IMG/VR virus record: IMGVR_UViG_3300042885_000037
Span: 1 to 20,156 of that record
Direction: 5' to 3' (one strand)
Length of the DNA: 20,156 nt
DNA from: a virus
The notes under the pieces are model-generated. The model was given only the letters and a program-made list of their open reading frames with translations. It had not been told where the DNA came from and did no database searches. The translations under genes and the position numbers were made by a program. The number at the start of each line of letters is the position of its first letter. Position 1 is the first letter of the stretch. Of this stretch, positions 6,281-13,277 are shown piece after piece.

Positions 6281-7842
6281 TATTGCCTCGGCGTTATTCT
6301 ACGAACCGCACCCTTAGGTGGCTGTGCGCCACCTTGGGCATATTTTTGATTTAACTCAATAATGGTATTTAATGACTTAATGCGGGTTTGATAAGGAATG
6401 TTTCCATTCGCTACGTCAGCAGCCGCTTGACGATACAATTTTACGTCAGCATCGCTTTGTGGGCCTTCCATCCTAGGTACGTTAGATACCAATTGTGCGC
6501 TAATAACCTTTAATTGACCATCGGCAGCGGATTTGTTGGTTGGAATACCAGCCGCATCCGTTGCCATTGTTGCAAGGTTGCTTATTGCGCCAGAAGTTGC
6601 AGAAGGCAATATTTCTTGCGCTCGTTGCGCCAATTCAATCATTGACTGACCTTGTGCAACTTTTTTGTCAACTTCTGCTACTAATGGAGTTCCAGCGGCG
6701 GATAATTCAGCAGCTCTAGATTTAGGAACTAAGATTTTTTGTGCAGAATTATTAGGATCGGGAGCAGTAACAAAATCAAATTCTGCTTTTGCGGCCTCTA
6801 CCGCCCCCGCTTCTGCGCCTCTAAATTTAGCGTTTAGTTCTCTAGCTTGGTCAATTGGCATCGCTGTGGGTTTACCATCAATGAGTACATTTACTGTGCC
6901 GGGTTCTGGTGGTGGCATTGCCTGTCTTGTTCCTGATGGCCCTTGAATAGTTGCGTTAGCTCCAAAAGATTGAGTTGCTTCTTTTTCAATCAATCCTTCA
7001 ACAACTTTTCTATCTGGGCTGTCTATTGGCAGCGTGTCACGCAAAGCCATTAATCTTTGGATTGGCAATTCATTTGCAGGTGGCATAATGCCTTCCATGA
7101 CAATCTTTTCGCCGCCCTTGCCAATTTGAACGTAACGCAATTGTCCGTTAACCATTGCTGTAATAGGCGCACCAGACGGCATATTGACAACAGTTCCGGG
7201 TGGGCGCATAGACATTCTAAAATCTTGCAATGTGCCTTGGAAACCTTGTTTATCTCTAGCGTACTCGTATTCTTTAATAGTAGAAGGTGCTTTTTGCATA
7301 TCTTCTAGCATGAATTTAGCAGCAGGGGCAGCGTAAGGATTGCCACCAGTAAGAATTTGAATAAGTCGTTGCCTTCTTTCGGGTTCACTTAAAGGAATCG
7401 CTGGAATTGCAGGTCTACCGGGTGATCCTGCAACCTCTACATCACCTGAAGCAGCAATGGGTAGGTTAGGATTGTCCTCAAAGTCTGCGCCCGTTGGCGT
7501 AAACGATGTGCCGGGAGTCGGTGCAATAGCAGGTTGTGCGGGCGTACCTTCAAGAGCAGCAATTTGCGCTGCGCCTTCTGTTTGCATACGCTGACCAAGA
7601 GCAGCCCTAGCATCGTCTGATCTATCTCCAGCGGTTACTGCTGCATACATTTGCAGCGCTTTAGCCAATGGTTGTAGCGGAGAAATAGGGGCTTGAATAC
7701 CTTGATAGCTATTAATTTCAAGTGGCTGCAACGCTTGTTGCTGCATTATCTGCGCCATGCGCTCTCGTCTAGCAATAGCTGAAAGCTCTTTGTCATACGG
7801 GGTAGGCGTTCTAAGCCCGCCTTGAGGTTGATTAAATACCAT
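6280..7842 (-). CDS. Probable internal virion/ejection protein (520 aa)
   Basis: The protein has a Gln-rich N-terminus (RRERMAQIMQQQALQP at about residues 26-41), then a Pro/Ala-rich low-complexity region (about 100-155, with repeats such as PAQPAIAPTPG and GRPAIPAIP). A long helical C-terminal region includes the stretch PRMEGPQSDADVKLYRQAAA, which I associate with phage virion proteins of this class. No enzymatic motif is seen. AAAGG lies 6 bases before the ATG at 7842. A capsid-internal or ejected role is inferred from its neighbours and composition. Its N-terminal segment resembles that of the adjacent 77-aa protein, and the DNA shows a matching 34-bp imperfect repeat. Confidence 0.85.
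   Translation of the reverse strand: MVFNQPQGGLRTPTPYDKELSAIARRERMAQIMQQQALQPLEINSYQGIQAPISPLQPLAKALQMYAAVTAGDRSDDARAALGQRMQTEGAAQIAALEGTPAQPAIAPTPGTSFTPTGADFEDNPNLPIAASGDVEVAGSPGRPAIPAIPLSEPERRQRLIQILTGGNPYAAPAAKFMLEDMQKAPSTIKEYEYARDKQGFQGTLQDFRMSMRPPGTVVNMPSGAPITAMVNGQLRYVQIGKGGEKIVMEGIMPPANELPIQRLMALRDTLPIDSPDRKVVEGLIEKEATQSFGANATIQGPSGTRQAMPPPEPGTVNVLIDGKPTAMPIDQARELNAKFRGAEAGAVEAAKAEFDFVTAPDPNNSAQKILVPKSRAAELSAAGTPLVAEVDKKVAQGQSMIELAQRAQEILPSATSGAISNLATMATDAAGIPTNKSAADGQLKVISAQLVSNVPRMEGPQSDADVKLYRQAAADVANGNIPYQTRIKSLNTIIELNQKYAQGGAQPPKGAVRRITPRQ
7735..7768 (-). repeat. Imperfect 34-bp repeat, copy in the 520-aa gene
   Basis: This stretch matches 8026-8059 at 27 of 34 positions by eye. 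It encodes the RMAQ-x-x-QQQ motif near the N-terminus of the 520-aa protein and includes the shared blocks TTGTTGCTGCA and GCCATGCGCT (plus strand). Confidence 0.6.
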
Positions 7843-7851
7843 GATTTACCT

Positions 7852-8085
7852 TTAATCGCCGTACATCATGCCTGTTGATGGAATGTAGCCTTGTGGTGCT
7901 TGTGGTGCAGCACCTTGCAATTGCTTGTTACGCATATACATCTGCATCATTGCAGGGATGTCTTGCATAGGATTTTGCTGTTGCGGAGCTTGCATTTGCT
8001 GCATTTGCATACCTTGTTGTTGCTCTTGTTGCTGCAAAGCCTGAGCCATGCGCTGTTGTGGGCTTAAATTAACGTATCGGTTCAT
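7852..8085 (-). CDS. Glutamine- and methionine-rich small protein (77 aa)
   Basis: The sequence is low-complexity. It begins MNRYVNLSPQQRMAQALQQQ, continues with Gln/Met-rich runs to about residue 52, and ends with a Pro/Gly tail (APQGYIPSTGMMYGD). No family is recognised. AAAGGA lies 5 bases before the ATG, and the first 17 bases overlap the 3' end of the PP-loop enzyme gene, so it is a real, tightly packed gene. Its N-terminal RMAQALQQQ motif resembles RMAQIMQQQ in the 520-aa protein directly downstream. This suggests a partial duplication or a shared binding element. It may be a minor virion component, but nothing shows this directly. Confidence 0.75.
   Translation of the reverse strand: MNRYVNLSPQQRMAQALQQQEQQQGMQMQQMQAPQQQNPMQDIPAMMQMYMRNKQLQGAAPQAPQGYIPSTGMMYGD
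8026..8059 (-). repeat. Imperfect 34-bp repeat, copy in the 77-aa gene
   Basis: This is the partner of 7735-7768, at 27 of 34 identical positions by eye, in the same orientation and about 290 bp away. It encodes the RMAQALQQQ segment. Confidence 0.6.
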
Positions 8086-8770
8086 TGCAGTCCTTTAGTA
8101 ACTGAGCAACAGGTAACACAGCAGTTTTTAATCTATCCATACTTATTTTATATTCTTCGTAGAGTTTTGGGTGCTTTTCTTTTGTGTAAGCAACCCTGTC
8201 TGCGGAGTGATTTAAATAAGCCGTACAGTCGTAACAATCCAAACTTGAATGGTCAATCTTAAAGTGTTCAGGCAAATCGCCTTGCGTTCTTAAAAATGCA
8301 AATACTTGGTCTTTTGTCCAAGTTTCAATCGGTTGTATAAACGTAATTCCATTAACAACAGAACCATGCCTAGCTATGCTTTTATGACTATCATCAAGCC
8401 TTTGACCACGAATCATTTGCGTAATGCCCCGCTGTTTTGCAGATTCTAGCAAGGGTTTTGCTTTGTTTTCGTAGCAGCAATTAAAGTAACTCTGCACCAT
8501 CACAGGTTTTTGACCCGTTAAAAGCATTCCTTCTTTTGTGCTATCTACTGGAACAATGTCGCTTGGTAATCCAAACGCTTCAATTTGCCCTTTTTGGTCT
8601 GTCTTTACTTCTATAAACTCTACCGATTCACTTTTAATCTTGTTTATTAAATCAATTGTTTCAGGGTATGCTTTACCAGTATTTACCCAAAAAACTATTG
8701 GATTTTGGTCTTTATACAAATACCAGCAAGCAAGCGAATCTTTGCCTCCAGAAAACGCTAGTCCAAGCAT
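8069..8770 (-). CDS. PP-loop ATPase-fold enzyme of the PAPS/APS reductase family
   Basis: The 233-aa protein starts with the adenylate-binding PP-loop SGGKDS (residues 7-12) of the PAPS reductase/ATP sulfurylase-like fold. It also has adjacent cysteines C98-C99 followed by YENKAKPL, the segment RGQR (121-124), IQPIETWTKDQV (145-156) and C179-x-x-C182-T. The CC...CxxC pattern, about 80 residues apart, is the one that binds a [4Fe-4S] cluster in assimilatory APS reductases. The ECGLH catalytic end of those reductases is absent; the C-terminus is KDCNEPIR. True sulfate reduction is therefore uncertain, and a role in nucleotide or DNA modification is possible. It sits among ejection-protein genes and its ATG is coupled to the upstream stop (TAATG). 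Confidence 0.88.
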   Translation of the reverse strand: MLGLAFSGGKDSLACWYLYKDQNPIVFWVNTGKAYPETIDLINKIKSESVEFIEVKTDQKGQIEAFGLPSDIVPVDSTKEGMLLTGQKPVMVQSYFNCCYENKAKPLLESAKQRGITQMIRGQRLDDSHKSIARHGSVVNGITFIQPIETWTKDQVFAFLRTQGDLPEHFKIDHSSLDCYDCTAYLNHSADRVAYTKEKHPKLYEEYKISMDRLKTAVLPVAQLLKDCNEPIR

Positions 8771-9915
8771 TAATACATTGCCGCAGCCAGAGCAAGCGAC
8801 CCAATTCCTTGCGTTGTAGCGTTAGCACCTGCTTGCTGAATTCCGTAATTTTGAATAGCAGCTTGGTTTGCAGCTTGTGTAGCGGCAAATGTCGGTGCGG
8901 GAGCTATGTTTGTGCCTTGGTATCCTGCAAATTGCGGAAGCTGAATCTGTGAGCCACCTAATAGACCAATAATCTCGTTCATTGGTTGACCTCTAAGAGT
9001 CAAGTCTTGAGCAAGTTGCTGTTGTTGTGCTTGGTTGCCAAACTGCGCTCTTGACAAGCCTTGTGAGAAGTCTTGACCTAAAGCTGTGTTGTATAGACCT
9101 GCTCGGTTCATTAACTCGCCAAAACCTTGCTGACGAGCGTTCATATCTAGCCCGATACCTTGCAAAGCAGCTTGACTATACAGGTCATTCTTGCTCATCT
9201 CACGGTTACGAAAAGCTGTGTTGTACGCTTGCGTTCCCGGTGCTAAACCTTGATTTGCAAGTGTTTGTGCAAATGATCTATCGCCAGCTTCAATGGTTGG
9301 GCTTAACCGCTGCAAGATTAAGTCTTGAGCAGTTGTGCCAGCATTAATTGGCATAGCAGCTAAATTGCTAGTGTCAATATCGCCTCTTGCTCGACCGTAA
9401 TCAGCAAAACTTTTTTCAATATTTGTAGAGGTAGGCGTAAATGGCGTAGAAAGCATCGTGCGAGCATTACCGATGCCTGTTTCTGATAAACCAGCCATCG
9501 CACGTTGCACACGCATTTGTGCGTCTAATGTAGCTTGCGCTTCAGGAGTAAGGGTTTGCGTAACAGTAGGAATGCCGCCACCAGACATATATGCGTTACG
9601 GTCAGGTGCTGAACCTGCTCTTTTTTTTGCCATTTCGTAAGCACGATTGTCAAAAAATGTTTCGCCGCTATCGTAATCACTTTGATAAAACGATTCAGGG
9701 TCAATTTTTTTGTTGTACTCCGACAAATCAGCGTCATAACGTGCTTGATCAAATGTTGGATCGCTGTACTTAACCGTCTGCGTTCCAAAAGGAGTAAACA
9801 TATTTGGATTGCTAAGAATTGCACTCTCACGGGCAGAAATTCGGTTTTCATTGCCCTGCTCTCTAGCAGCAGCAACATAATCCGGTGCTGGCGGTGGACT
9901 AGCTGACTTACCCAT
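8770..9915 (-). CDS. Probable virion protein (ejection or tail-associated, 381 aa)
   Basis: The protein begins MGKSASPPPAPDYVAAAREQ and is rich in Gln, Ala and Asn. It contains SNPNMFTPFGTQTVKY, a Tyr/Asp-rich segment (about residues 52-95), and a long Gln-rich helical region from about 115 to 310. The C-terminus is Ala-rich and hydrophobic (TTQGIGSLALAAAMY). I associate this layout with internal or tail-associated proteins of short-tailed phages encoded just after the tail nozzle gene. No catalytic motif is seen. AGGGG is placed 7 bases before the ATG, and the start overlaps the acetyltransferase gene by 8 bases. Its exact place in the virion cannot be read from sequence. Confidence 0.85.
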   Translation of the reverse strand: MGKSASPPPAPDYVAAAREQGNENRISARESAILSNPNMFTPFGTQTVKYSDPTFDQARYDADLSEYNKKIDPESFYQSDYDSGETFFDNRAYEMAKKRAGSAPDRNAYMSGGGIPTVTQTLTPEAQATLDAQMRVQRAMAGLSETGIGNARTMLSTPFTPTSTNIEKSFADYGRARGDIDTSNLAAMPINAGTTAQDLILQRLSPTIEAGDRSFAQTLANQGLAPGTQAYNTAFRNREMSKNDLYSQAALQGIGLDMNARQQGFGELMNRAGLYNTALGQDFSQGLSRAQFGNQAQQQQLAQDLTLRGQPMNEIIGLLGGSQIQLPQFAGYQGTNIAPAPTFAATQAANQAAIQNYGIQQAGANATTQGIGSLALAAAMY

Positions 9916-10306
9916 AACGTACCCCTAAGAATCGGCAATCGTTTCGTGCCAATGTCATAAATATAATGTCACCATTTGGTGAACCGTCTTTGATTCGTGC
10001 TTCTTCTGCGAAACCCATATTCTTTACTAATTTTATGCTTTTTTGGTTATCTGTGACCACAGGAACGATGATTTTTTCTACATTTAACACATTGAACGGA
10101 TAGTCAAAAATAGCCTTTAAATACGACTTTGTTAACCGTCCTTCCGCTGCTATATGACAAAAAACCGTTCTCTTATTCCAGTTTTCGTAGATAACACCCG
10201 CAATTGTTTTAGCGTCCTTCTGTAAACCTATTGCGCTAGACTGTTCTGCAAAGTAGCCGCCATCAATCTTTTGAGCAACCCAATTGCCAATCTCTGCGCC
10301 TTGCAC
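9908..10306 (-). CDS. GNAT-family N-acetyltransferase (132 aa)
   Basis: The sequence fits a compact GNAT acetyltransferase, which transfers an acetyl group from acetyl-CoA. The strand AIGLQKDAKTIAGVIYENWN is followed by IVPVVTDNQKSIKLVKNMGF, the usual helix-strand ending (N..S..L....GF) of this fold, and then EEARIKDGSPNGDIIFMTL. The frame is open further upstream to 10429, but those codons overlap the nozzle gene and look like a shadow. The GTG at 10306 shares one base with the nozzle gene's TAG stop (TAGTG) and gives VQGAEIGNWV as the start. No good ribosome-binding site is seen, so coupled initiation is likely. The substrate is unknown. It lies in the middle of the virion genes. Confidence 0.85.
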   Translation of the reverse strand: MQGAEIGNWVAQKIDGGYFAEQSSAIGLQKDAKTIAGVIYENWNKRTVFCHIAAEGRLTKSYLKAIFDYPFNVLNVEKIIVPVVTDNQKSIKLVKNMGFAEEARIKDGSPNGDIIFMTLARNDCRFLGVRYG

Positions 10307-11850
10307 TATATGCCAGCCCAGCCTGTCTGATAAACAATGTCCGTCGATGCCCAAAGTATCGTTATCCCTTGTGATGCAGATTGAAACTGTGTCGATCCGC
10401 AATACCCTAACCCTGTAATGCCTTGCCAATTGTTGTTTATGACGTTATTAGAACCCCATGACGCCACATCCCACAACGCAACACCCCAAAGAGCAAAGCC
10501 TGATGGAGTAAATTCTATTGATGCAGCAGAGTCTTGCACATCAAAATCTACGTTCATACCAATTAAAACAGACGGCGTTCCATTGGTAAAAATACTAGGT
10601 CTAGCTCTAGTGAAGTATTTCTTTACGCCTCTGCTATCAAAATAATTAAACGCTTGTTGTGCAACTGTGTTGATGTTTGCACCATCGTCTGCATAGGTTT
10701 CGTCCCAAGCGTGTCCGACAAACCCGTTGCCGCCAAAGTAGGGTTCGTTGTTATATATTTCCCAACAATTTGCATTCCAATTTGTAAAGTTACACCACGC
10801 TTTTGTGATGTTATTCATTACATATTGTTGTTGTTGACCTAAGCCAATTGGCACATTTACAGTCAAAGCATTGTGCTTTGGGTCAAATATCATTTGCCAA
10901 CCAAAGTTATTGCCGTAAAGTTGTGCTGCTCTAGCAAAAGCACCTTGAATCTTGTCTGATAACGCAACCCTTGGGTCTAATCGTGATGATTGCAAACTAG
11001 CAGCAAGCGGATAAACGCCGTTATAAGTTAAAACAACAATATCGCCGCCATACTTTATTAAGCATCGCTTACCAATAGGCTTGCCTGTACGCCAGACGCC
11101 TATCAAAGCCCATTTGGTAGCGTCTGAAGGGTCTGTGCCTGCATATACAATGACTTCGCCGTTAGACGTAATAAACACTAGGTTATCGTCTACGCCATAA
11201 CCAGCGTCAATTGTCCATGTGCCAACAGCAACTATGTAACCGCCAAGTTGTGCTACCGCACTCATGTCAATGTAGTCTGCTACGCCTTGAATTGACAAAG
11301 TTGGCAAATACCATGCAAGCAACGTTTCTTTTTGCGTAAACCAAACTTGGTTTTTAAACGTTGTGATGTTAGTAAATGTTGTGTCATCAACACCCGTAAT
11401 CGTTGGATTTGTCCATGACGTGCCATCGTAAAGCAATGGATGATCTATGCCATTAACAGCGTATACATAACCCCCAGCAGGGGTTGTAACGTTTACATAT
11501 TCCCATTGAGCGTTTGCTAAACCAGTTTCTACGGGTGCGCCAACTACGCCGCCAAGCGTTACATCGTAGATTGCCGTACCAACACAAGCAAACAATTCGT
11601 TTGTTTCACCAGACGAATAACCTATTAAAGTGTCTACTTGACCAGGCAAACCCGTTGCGTACTTGGTAAAGCCTGGGCGCAATATCACATTATTAACGTT
11701 TGGAAACAAGTTAGTAAGCTGGACAGCGTCCAACAAATCCATGTTTGCAATAGAATCTCGTGCGTTCCAACCACCTACGGGAGAAGGTAAAGACGCAACT
11801 TGTGCTGCTGTTCTCTGAACTAAAGAATTGACACCTCTGCGAGTAGCCAT
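10306..11850 (-). CDS. Tail nozzle / packaged-DNA stabilisation candidate (514 aa)
   Basis: The protein is rich in Trp, Tyr, Asn and Gly with many short beta-like segments, and its start region reads SLPSPVGGWNARDSIANMD. Size, beta-rich composition and place directly after the adaptor candidate match the tail tube/nozzle or gp10-like stabilisation proteins of short-tailed phages. The match is by organisation, not by a catalytic or invariant motif. The start chosen is ATG 11850 (MATRRGVNSL), with AAGGGA about 9 bases upstream; an in-frame ATG at 11868 sits too close to that site. On the opposite strand its first codons contain the promoter of the second HNH gene. The gene ends coupled to the acetyltransferase start. 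Confidence 0.85.
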   Translation of the reverse strand: MATRRGVNSLVQRTAAQVASLPSPVGGWNARDSIANMDLLDAVQLTNLFPNVNNVILRPGFTKYATGLPGQVDTLIGYSSGETNELFACVGTAIYDVTLGGVVGAPVETGLANAQWEYVNVTTPAGGYVYAVNGIDHPLLYDGTSWTNPTITGVDDTTFTNITTFKNQVWFTQKETLLAWYLPTLSIQGVADYIDMSAVAQLGGYIVAVGTWTIDAGYGVDDNLVFITSNGEVIVYAGTDPSDATKWALIGVWRTGKPIGKRCLIKYGGDIVVLTYNGVYPLAASLQSSRLDPRVALSDKIQGAFARAAQLYGNNFGWQMIFDPKHNALTVNVPIGLGQQQQYVMNNITKAWCNFTNWNANCWEIYNNEPYFGGNGFVGHAWDETYADDGANINTVAQQAFNYFDSRGVKKYFTRARPSIFTNGTPSVLIGMNVDFDVQDSAASIEFTPSGFALWGVALWDVASWGSNNVINNNWQGITGLGYCGSTQFQSASQGITILWASTDIVYQTGWAGI

Positions 11851-11858
11851 GTTATACT
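11828..11858 (+). promoter_or_regulatory. Sigma70-type promoter for the second HNH gene
   Basis: A perfect -35 box TTGACA (11828-11833) is followed by an extended -10 element TG-T-TATACT (11850-11858). The spacing is 19 bases, slightly long, but the TG extension compensates. Transcription would begin near 11865, about 23 bases before the GTG start and ahead of AGGGGA. The -35 lies inside the opposing nozzle gene and the -10 just ahead of its start codon. Confidence 0.6.
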
Positions 11859-11887
11859 TTCCCTTCATTTAACATTAGGGGATTATT

Positions 11888-12373
11888 GTGGAACAATGGC
11901 TTGATGTTGTTGGCTTTGAGGGCTTGTACCAAGTGTCTAATTTTGGCAGCGTTAAAAACGCAAAAACTGGTCATGTTAAAAAATTGCATTTGAATAAACG
12001 ACTCAATAGACCGCAAATTTGCCTTTCTAAATTTGACAAAACAACTACTTATTATCCGCATAAATTGGTCATGGAAGCGTTTGTTGGAAAACGTCCTGAA
12101 GGAATGGAGTGTTGTCATGCTGATGGTAATCCTTGGAATAATGCTCTGAGCAACCTTAGATGGGACACTAGAAACAATAATAGCCAAGACAAATTTAAAC
12201 ACGGAACGCAAAAGATGGGTGAAAAACATCCAATGTCGAAATTGACGGTTGAAAAAGTTATTGCAATACGACAAGATGATCGTGTTCATAGAATTATTGC
12301 AATTGATTATGGCGTTAGCCAATCCGTTATTTCTGAAATTAAATCAAAAAAATCTTGGGCACACGTTAGTTAG
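11888..12373 (+). CDS. Free-standing HNH homing endonuclease with NUMOD4 and HTH modules
   Basis: Residues 4-45 form a NUMOD4 DNA-binding module (WLDVVGFEGLYQVSNFGSVK). Residues about 56-101 form an HNH_3 nuclease with PHKLVMEAFVG and CCHADGNPWNNALSNLRW (H77 and N84/N85 in the core). Residues about 117-153 are a helix-turn-helix-like tail (SKLTVEKVIAIRQD then YGVSQSVISEIK). The start is GTG at 11888, supported by AGGGGA 5 bases upstream. The gene runs against the structural operon, between the adaptor and nozzle genes, and its stop overlaps the adaptor's by 8 bases. It has a promoter of its own. The C-terminal module resembles that of the other HNH gene (3465-4025), although the N-terminal modules differ. 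Confidence 0.92.
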   Translation: MEQWLDVVGFEGLYQVSNFGSVKNAKTGHVKKLHLNKRLNRPQICLSKFDKTTTYYPHKLVMEAFVGKRPEGMECCHADGNPWNNALSNLRWDTRNNNSQDKFKHGTQKMGEKHPMSKLTVEKVIAIRQDDRVHRIIAIDYGVSQSVISEIKSKKSWAHVS

Positions 12374-13277
12374 CTGGCCCATAACCTTGATCGGGTATGT
12401 TATCATATCCAATCAAAACCGTACCCGGTCTTGGAGCAAACGACAAGTTAGCAGCACTCATATCTTGACCCATTACGGTTTCAAGCTCAGTTAAGAAGTT
12501 TCTATACATTGCTGTTGTATCGAAGCCTTTAGCCTCAAAATACTTCAGTTTTGTCATCAAAACCATTACACGATCAGGATAGATACAAGTATCTAAATCG
12601 TTTGTAAACGAGTTTTTAGGTGTTCCGTCAGCAGCTTCTGCCCATGCTTGTGAGCGATACTCATAACCAAGTAGCTCATTGGTAGAAACGCCAGGCCATA
12701 TCTGAAAGAAGTTGCCAAGCAACCGCCAACGAATACGAGGGCCAGTCGAGATATAACCCGACAACAGCCATTCCCATTGCTGTGCGTCGGTTGGGCCTAA
12801 CATCTCCCAATGCTTTGACTTATCCCAATGAGTGCGAGGCACAGACGCATCGTAGTCAGCAGGTAGCGGATACTTTACTTTCATAAAGCACAAGTCAGCA
12901 CCTACATACGTTCCCGTAGAAGGCTGATTGACCGTTACTTGAGTTGGGGAGTCTACGCTCACAATGTATGTAGCGTTCCCAAGCCCGTTGCCAGTAACCT
13001 GATACGTTGTATCAAATCCTGCGGTGCTTGGGATGTTTGTAATTGTGTAGGTATTTAAAGTGACGTTACCCGTTGTATTGGTAAAGTCTGTCGTAAACAA
13101 ATGCTGCTTGGTTATTCTGCGCCAATCATGCTTTTTAAGCAATTCGTAACCCGATGCGTTCATCAGAGCTAGGATTTGGATAACGTCTTGATTAGTGCTT
13201 CCTGCTACTGTCGCAGGAGTTGGCACACCTAACTCATTTGTCACTTGCGTGACTAATTGCAGCATCGTTGATGACAT
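12366..13277 (-). CDS. Head-tail adaptor candidate (gp4 / tail tubular protein A-like, 303 aa)
   Basis: The N-terminus (MLQLVTQVTNELGVPTP...DVIQILALMNASGYELLKKHDWRR) is the helical start common in short-tailed phage adaptor proteins that dock on the portal. The middle is beta-rich (about residues 60-130), and the C-terminal half is helical with many Trp residues (WDKSKHWEMLGPTDAQQWEW). I infer an adaptor role from this layout and from the position just before the nozzle candidate. AGAGGA lies 4 bases before the ATG, which directly follows the stop codon of the previous gene. The 3' end overlaps the opposing HNH gene by 8 bases, so an endonuclease gene now separates this gene from its expected partner. 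Confidence 0.85.
   Translation of the reverse strand: MSSTMLQLVTQVTNELGVPTPATVAGSTNQDVIQILALMNASGYELLKKHDWRRITKQHLFTTDFTNTTGNVTLNTYTITNIPSTAGFDTTYQVTGNGLGNATYIVSVDSPTQVTVNQPSTGTYVGADLCFMKVKYPLPADYDASVPRTHWDKSKHWEMLGPTDAQQWEWLLSGYISTGPRIRWRLLGNFFQIWPGVSTNELLGYEYRSQAWAEAADGTPKNSFTNDLDTCIYPDRVMVLMTKLKYFEAKGFDTTAMYRNFLTELETVMGQDMSAANLSFAPRPGTVLIGYDNIPDQGYGPAN

Noticed and set aside
9525-9938. 137-aa minus-strand frame overlapping the 381-aa virion gene
   Set aside because: It is an out-of-frame shadow rich in Leu, Ile and Arg, without a ribosome-binding site or coherent domain.
10307-10429. Longer N-terminus for the acetyltransferase
   Set aside because: The extra 41 codons lie inside the nozzle gene and do not look like a GNAT N-terminus. 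The TAGTG junction explains the start.
11852-12322. 156-aa minus-strand frame opposite the second HNH gene
   Set aside because: It is antisense to a clear NUMOD4-HNH protein and has no recognisable features.
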